Positions 62,515 through 64,000 of a DNA stretch of 64,000 bases are shown one piece after another. The DNA is from Crocinitomicaceae bacterium (GTDB taxonomy: Bacteria; Bacteroidota; Bacteroidia; Flavobacteriales_D; Sanyastnellaceae): contig NZRP01000048.1 of assembly GCA_002693775.1 (NCBI GenBank), forward strand, positions 1-64,000, written 5' to 3'. The position numbers and the translations under genes were made by a program. Each line of letters opens with the position of its first letter. The stretch's first letter is position 1. The notes under the pieces are model-generated. The model was given only the letters and a program-made list of their open reading frames with translations. It did no database searches and was not told the DNA's origin.

Positions 62515-63189
62515 TCAATCAAAAAGGTCTGGCCTGCGTTCTTTTGTCCTTTTTAAAGCTTCGTCTTCTTCCCACTTACGGATTTTTTCATGATTACCGC
62601 TAAGTAGAACTTCTGGCACTTTCCAGCCATTATATTCAGCGGGTCTAGTGTAGACTGGGGGAGCTAATAATCCATCTTGGAATGAGTCGGTAAGTGCACT
62701 CATTTCATCTCCAATCACACCAGGAACAAGACGAACAAGGGCATCGGTTAAAACGGCAGCAGCTAATTCTCCGCCGCTTAGAACATAATCTCCAATTGAT
62801 ATTTCCATTGTGATAATATGATCTCTTAACCTTTGGTCTATTCCTTTGTAGTGACCGCAAATCATCATGATGTTTCCACAAAGTGATAGTTGATTTACAC
62901 GACCTTGGTTAAGTCTTTTACCGTCGGGAGTTAAAAAGATTACTTCATCGTACTCTCTTTCGCTTTGGAGTTTTGTGATTGCATCGTGAAGAGGTTGCAT
63001 TGCGAGTACCATTCCTGCAGCCCCGCCAAAAGGAGTGTCATCAACCTTTTTATGTTTGTCTTTAGAAAACTCTCGAATATCGTGAAGGTGAACTTCCACG
63101 AGATTTTTTTCAATTCCCCTTTTAACTATAGATTCTGAAAAGGGGCCTTGTAAAAGGCCAGGTAAAACGGTTAGGATATCTATTCTCAC
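62515..63189 (-). CDS. trmD: tRNA (guanine(37)-N1)-methyltransferase
   Basis: 224 residues, starting at a GTG (MRIDILTVLPGLLQGPFSES). TrmD is a SPOUT enzyme with a deep trefoil knot that forms m1G37 to prevent frameshifting. Motifs are KVDDTPFGGAAGMVLAMQPL, MMICGHYKGIDQRLRDHI and the knot segment EISIGDYVLSGGELAAAVLTD. A perfect TAnnTTTG lies exactly 4 nt upstream of the GTG, suggesting a leaderless message. It is the likely first gene of a trmD-rplS unit. Confidence 0.96.
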   Translation of the reverse strand: MRIDILTVLPGLLQGPFSESIVKRGIEKNLVEVHLHDIREFSKDKHKKVDDTPFGGAAGMVLAMQPLHDAITKLQSEREYDEVIFLTPDGKRLNQGRVNQLSLCGNIMMICGHYKGIDQRLRDHIITMEISIGDYVLSGGELAAAVLTDALVRLVPGVIGDEMSALTDSFQDGLLAPPVYTRPAEYNGWKVPEVLLSGNHEKIRKWEEDEALKRTKERRPDLFD

Positions 63190-63193
63190 AGTG

Positions 63194-63201
63194 CAAATGT
63201 A
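63194..63201 (-). promoter_or_regulatory. Candidate -7 promoter box for trmD (leaderless spacing)
   Basis: The minus strand reads TACATTTG, a perfect TAnnTTTG, ending exactly 4 nt before the trmD GTG at 63189. It directly follows the T tract of the upstream terminator. Confidence 0.5.
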
Positions 63202-63202
63202 A

Positions 63203-63237
63203 AAAACCCCGGACTACGCATTGGTAGACCAGGGTTT
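63203..63237 (-). terminator. Rho-independent terminator of the S46 peptidase gene
   Basis: On the minus strand AAACCCTGGTCTAC pairs with GTAGTCCGGGGTTT around a 6-nt loop, with one G-U wobble and one mismatch, then a T tract. It lies about 30 bp after the peptidase stop. Confidence 0.85.
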
Positions 63238-63268
63238 AAAGAATTGTGTAGTTTAATTTCTTCTAAGA

Positions 63269-64000
63269 TTAATTCTTAGAGTAGATTAAATCTAGTTCAT
63301 CAATGATGTTTGTAGCGCCTGCGAATTTATCTACGATCCAAAGAACGTATCTGATATCTACAGAAATAGTTCTTTGTAGTTCAGGTTCAAACGCAATGTC
63401 GCCACTCATAGCTTCCCAGTTTCCATCAAAAGCAAGTCCAATTAGGTCACCATTTCCATTCATTACTGGTGATCCAGAGTTACCGCCAGTAATATCTGTA
63501 CCATGGATAAAGCAAACAACTAACTCACCGCTCTCATCAGCATATTGACCAAAGTCTTTTGCTTTAATAAGCTTTTCAAGTTTCTCTGGTACAATAAACT
63601 CTGGGTTAGTGTTGTCCTTCTTTTGAAGAATTCCATTTGCTGTAGTGATGTAATCATAGTGAACAGCATCTGCAGCAGAGTAATCACCTACAGGTCCATA
63701 AGTAAGACGCATAGTTGAGTTAGCGTCTGGGTAGAATGCTTTATCTGGTTGCATCTCACGAAGACCTCTTACAAATAGTCTGTATCCTCTGTCGAATTTG
63801 TCTTGAGAAGGATTGTCGAAAGAAGCAAAGTAAGAATCTAAAATACTCATTGCAGCTTGTACGGCAAGATCGTCGTAAAGGCTAGGAGTAGACGAGCCTG
63901 TAGTTCCTTTTGGAAGGCTAATTCCAACTTTAGGTGCTTCTTCAGCAGTAGCAGTAGCATTGTTGATGAAATCTCTAGTAAGATCCTCATTTACAAGAAT
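63269..64000 (-). CDS. S46 family dipeptidyl-peptidase, C-terminal part (DPP7-like), cut by the window edge
   Basis: 243 C-terminal residues; the frame is open to base 64000, so the rest lies outside. The nucleophile is the first Ser of the motif TGGNSGSPVMNGNGDLIGLA, a trypsin-like GNSGSP. The segment AFDGNWEAMSGDI follows. The S46 family of periplasmic enzymes releases dipeptides from the N-terminus and is prominent in Bacteroidota. Eighteen residues after the serine is Gly, the position where DPP7 has Gly and DPP11 has Arg, so hydrophobic-P1 specificity is likely. A terminator follows the stop. Confidence 0.9.
   Translation of the reverse strand: MLVNEDLTRDFINNATATAEEAPKVGISLPKGTTGSSTPSLYDDLAVQAAMSILDSYFASFDNPSQDKFDRGYRLFVRGLREMQPDKAFYPDANSTMRLTYGPVGDYSAADAVHYDYITTANGILQKKDNTNPEFIVPEKLEKLIKAKDFGQYADESGELVVCFIHGTDITGGNSGSPVMNGNGDLIGLAFDGNWEAMSGDIAFEPELQRTISVDIRYVLWIVDKFAGATNIIDELDLIYSKN

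Overview
The window reads as chromosomal DNA of a marine-type Bacteroidota, most likely in or near the Flavobacteriia. It is AT-rich and about 95% coding. It carries Bacteroidota-specific families: an omega subunit with BamD beside coaBC, a DUF4835 protein, a PorE-like PD40/OmpA protein, an S46 dipeptidyl-peptidase, and TonB-type barrels with a carboxypeptidase-regulatory domain. Many starts are preceded by TAnnTTTG, the -7 box of the Bacteroidota primary sigma factor, and Shine-Dalgarno sequences are scarce. I saw no rRNA, tRNA, CRISPR array, insertion sequence or phage gene.

Layout. 1-8.4 kb: a cut-off unknown gene, a TPR protein, a TonB-dependent receptor, then the minus-strand block bamD-rpoZ-coaBC-DUF4835-recN. 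8.4-12.2 kb: plus-strand operon of an alpha-oxoamine synthase (sphingolipid or sulfonolipid type), truA and an MsbA-like exporter. 12.2-16.2 kb: phenylacetyl-CoA epoxidase genes paaABCD and the thioesterase paaI on the minus strand, with paaE divergent. 16.2-24.4 kb: an ABC-F ATPase, two paralogous small outer-membrane proteins, an ElaA-like acetyltransferase, pyrG, an AI-2E-family permease, and an MntR-like regulator abutting a ZIP metal transporter. 24.4-33.3 kb: a long minus-strand run (Na+/solute symporter, aminotransferase, heptose kinase, TrkH, menG/ubiE, aroA, mpl). 33.3-39.2 kb: plus-strand recR, a multidomain glycosyltransferase, a 2-oxoacid dehydrogenase E2, an exonuclease and a GT4. 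39.2-44.0 kb: minus-strand GT2, FtsE-like ATPase and an M16 peptidase pair. 44.1-49.1 kb: hutH with a membrane methyltransferase, then an SDR and gyrB. 49.2-59.0 kb: minus-strand aroC, an unusual SDF symporter, a PorE-like protein, a 1026-residue TPR protein and a barrel protein. 59.0-64.0 kb: hutI-ftcD, then rplS, trmD and the 3' part of an S46 peptidase.

How the genes work together. Histidine degradation is present except HutU (HutH, HutI and a fused FtcD). The epoxidase step of aerobic phenylacetate degradation is complete, but the downstream paa genes are absent. Envelope functions dominate the rest: BamD, the MsbA-like exporter, heptose kinase, Mpl, PorE-like anchor, barrels and periplasmic peptidases. 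The metal regulator has a candidate operator overlapping its own promoter.

Most unusual features: the SDF symporter with a biotinyl/lipoyl-like domain inserted between two transmembrane helices on the predicted outer side; a recurrent TAnnTTTG-like box exactly 4 nt before start codons, suggesting leaderless mRNAs; a GT2 fused to a degenerate initiating-sugar-transferase module; and several palindromes in divergent promoter regions.
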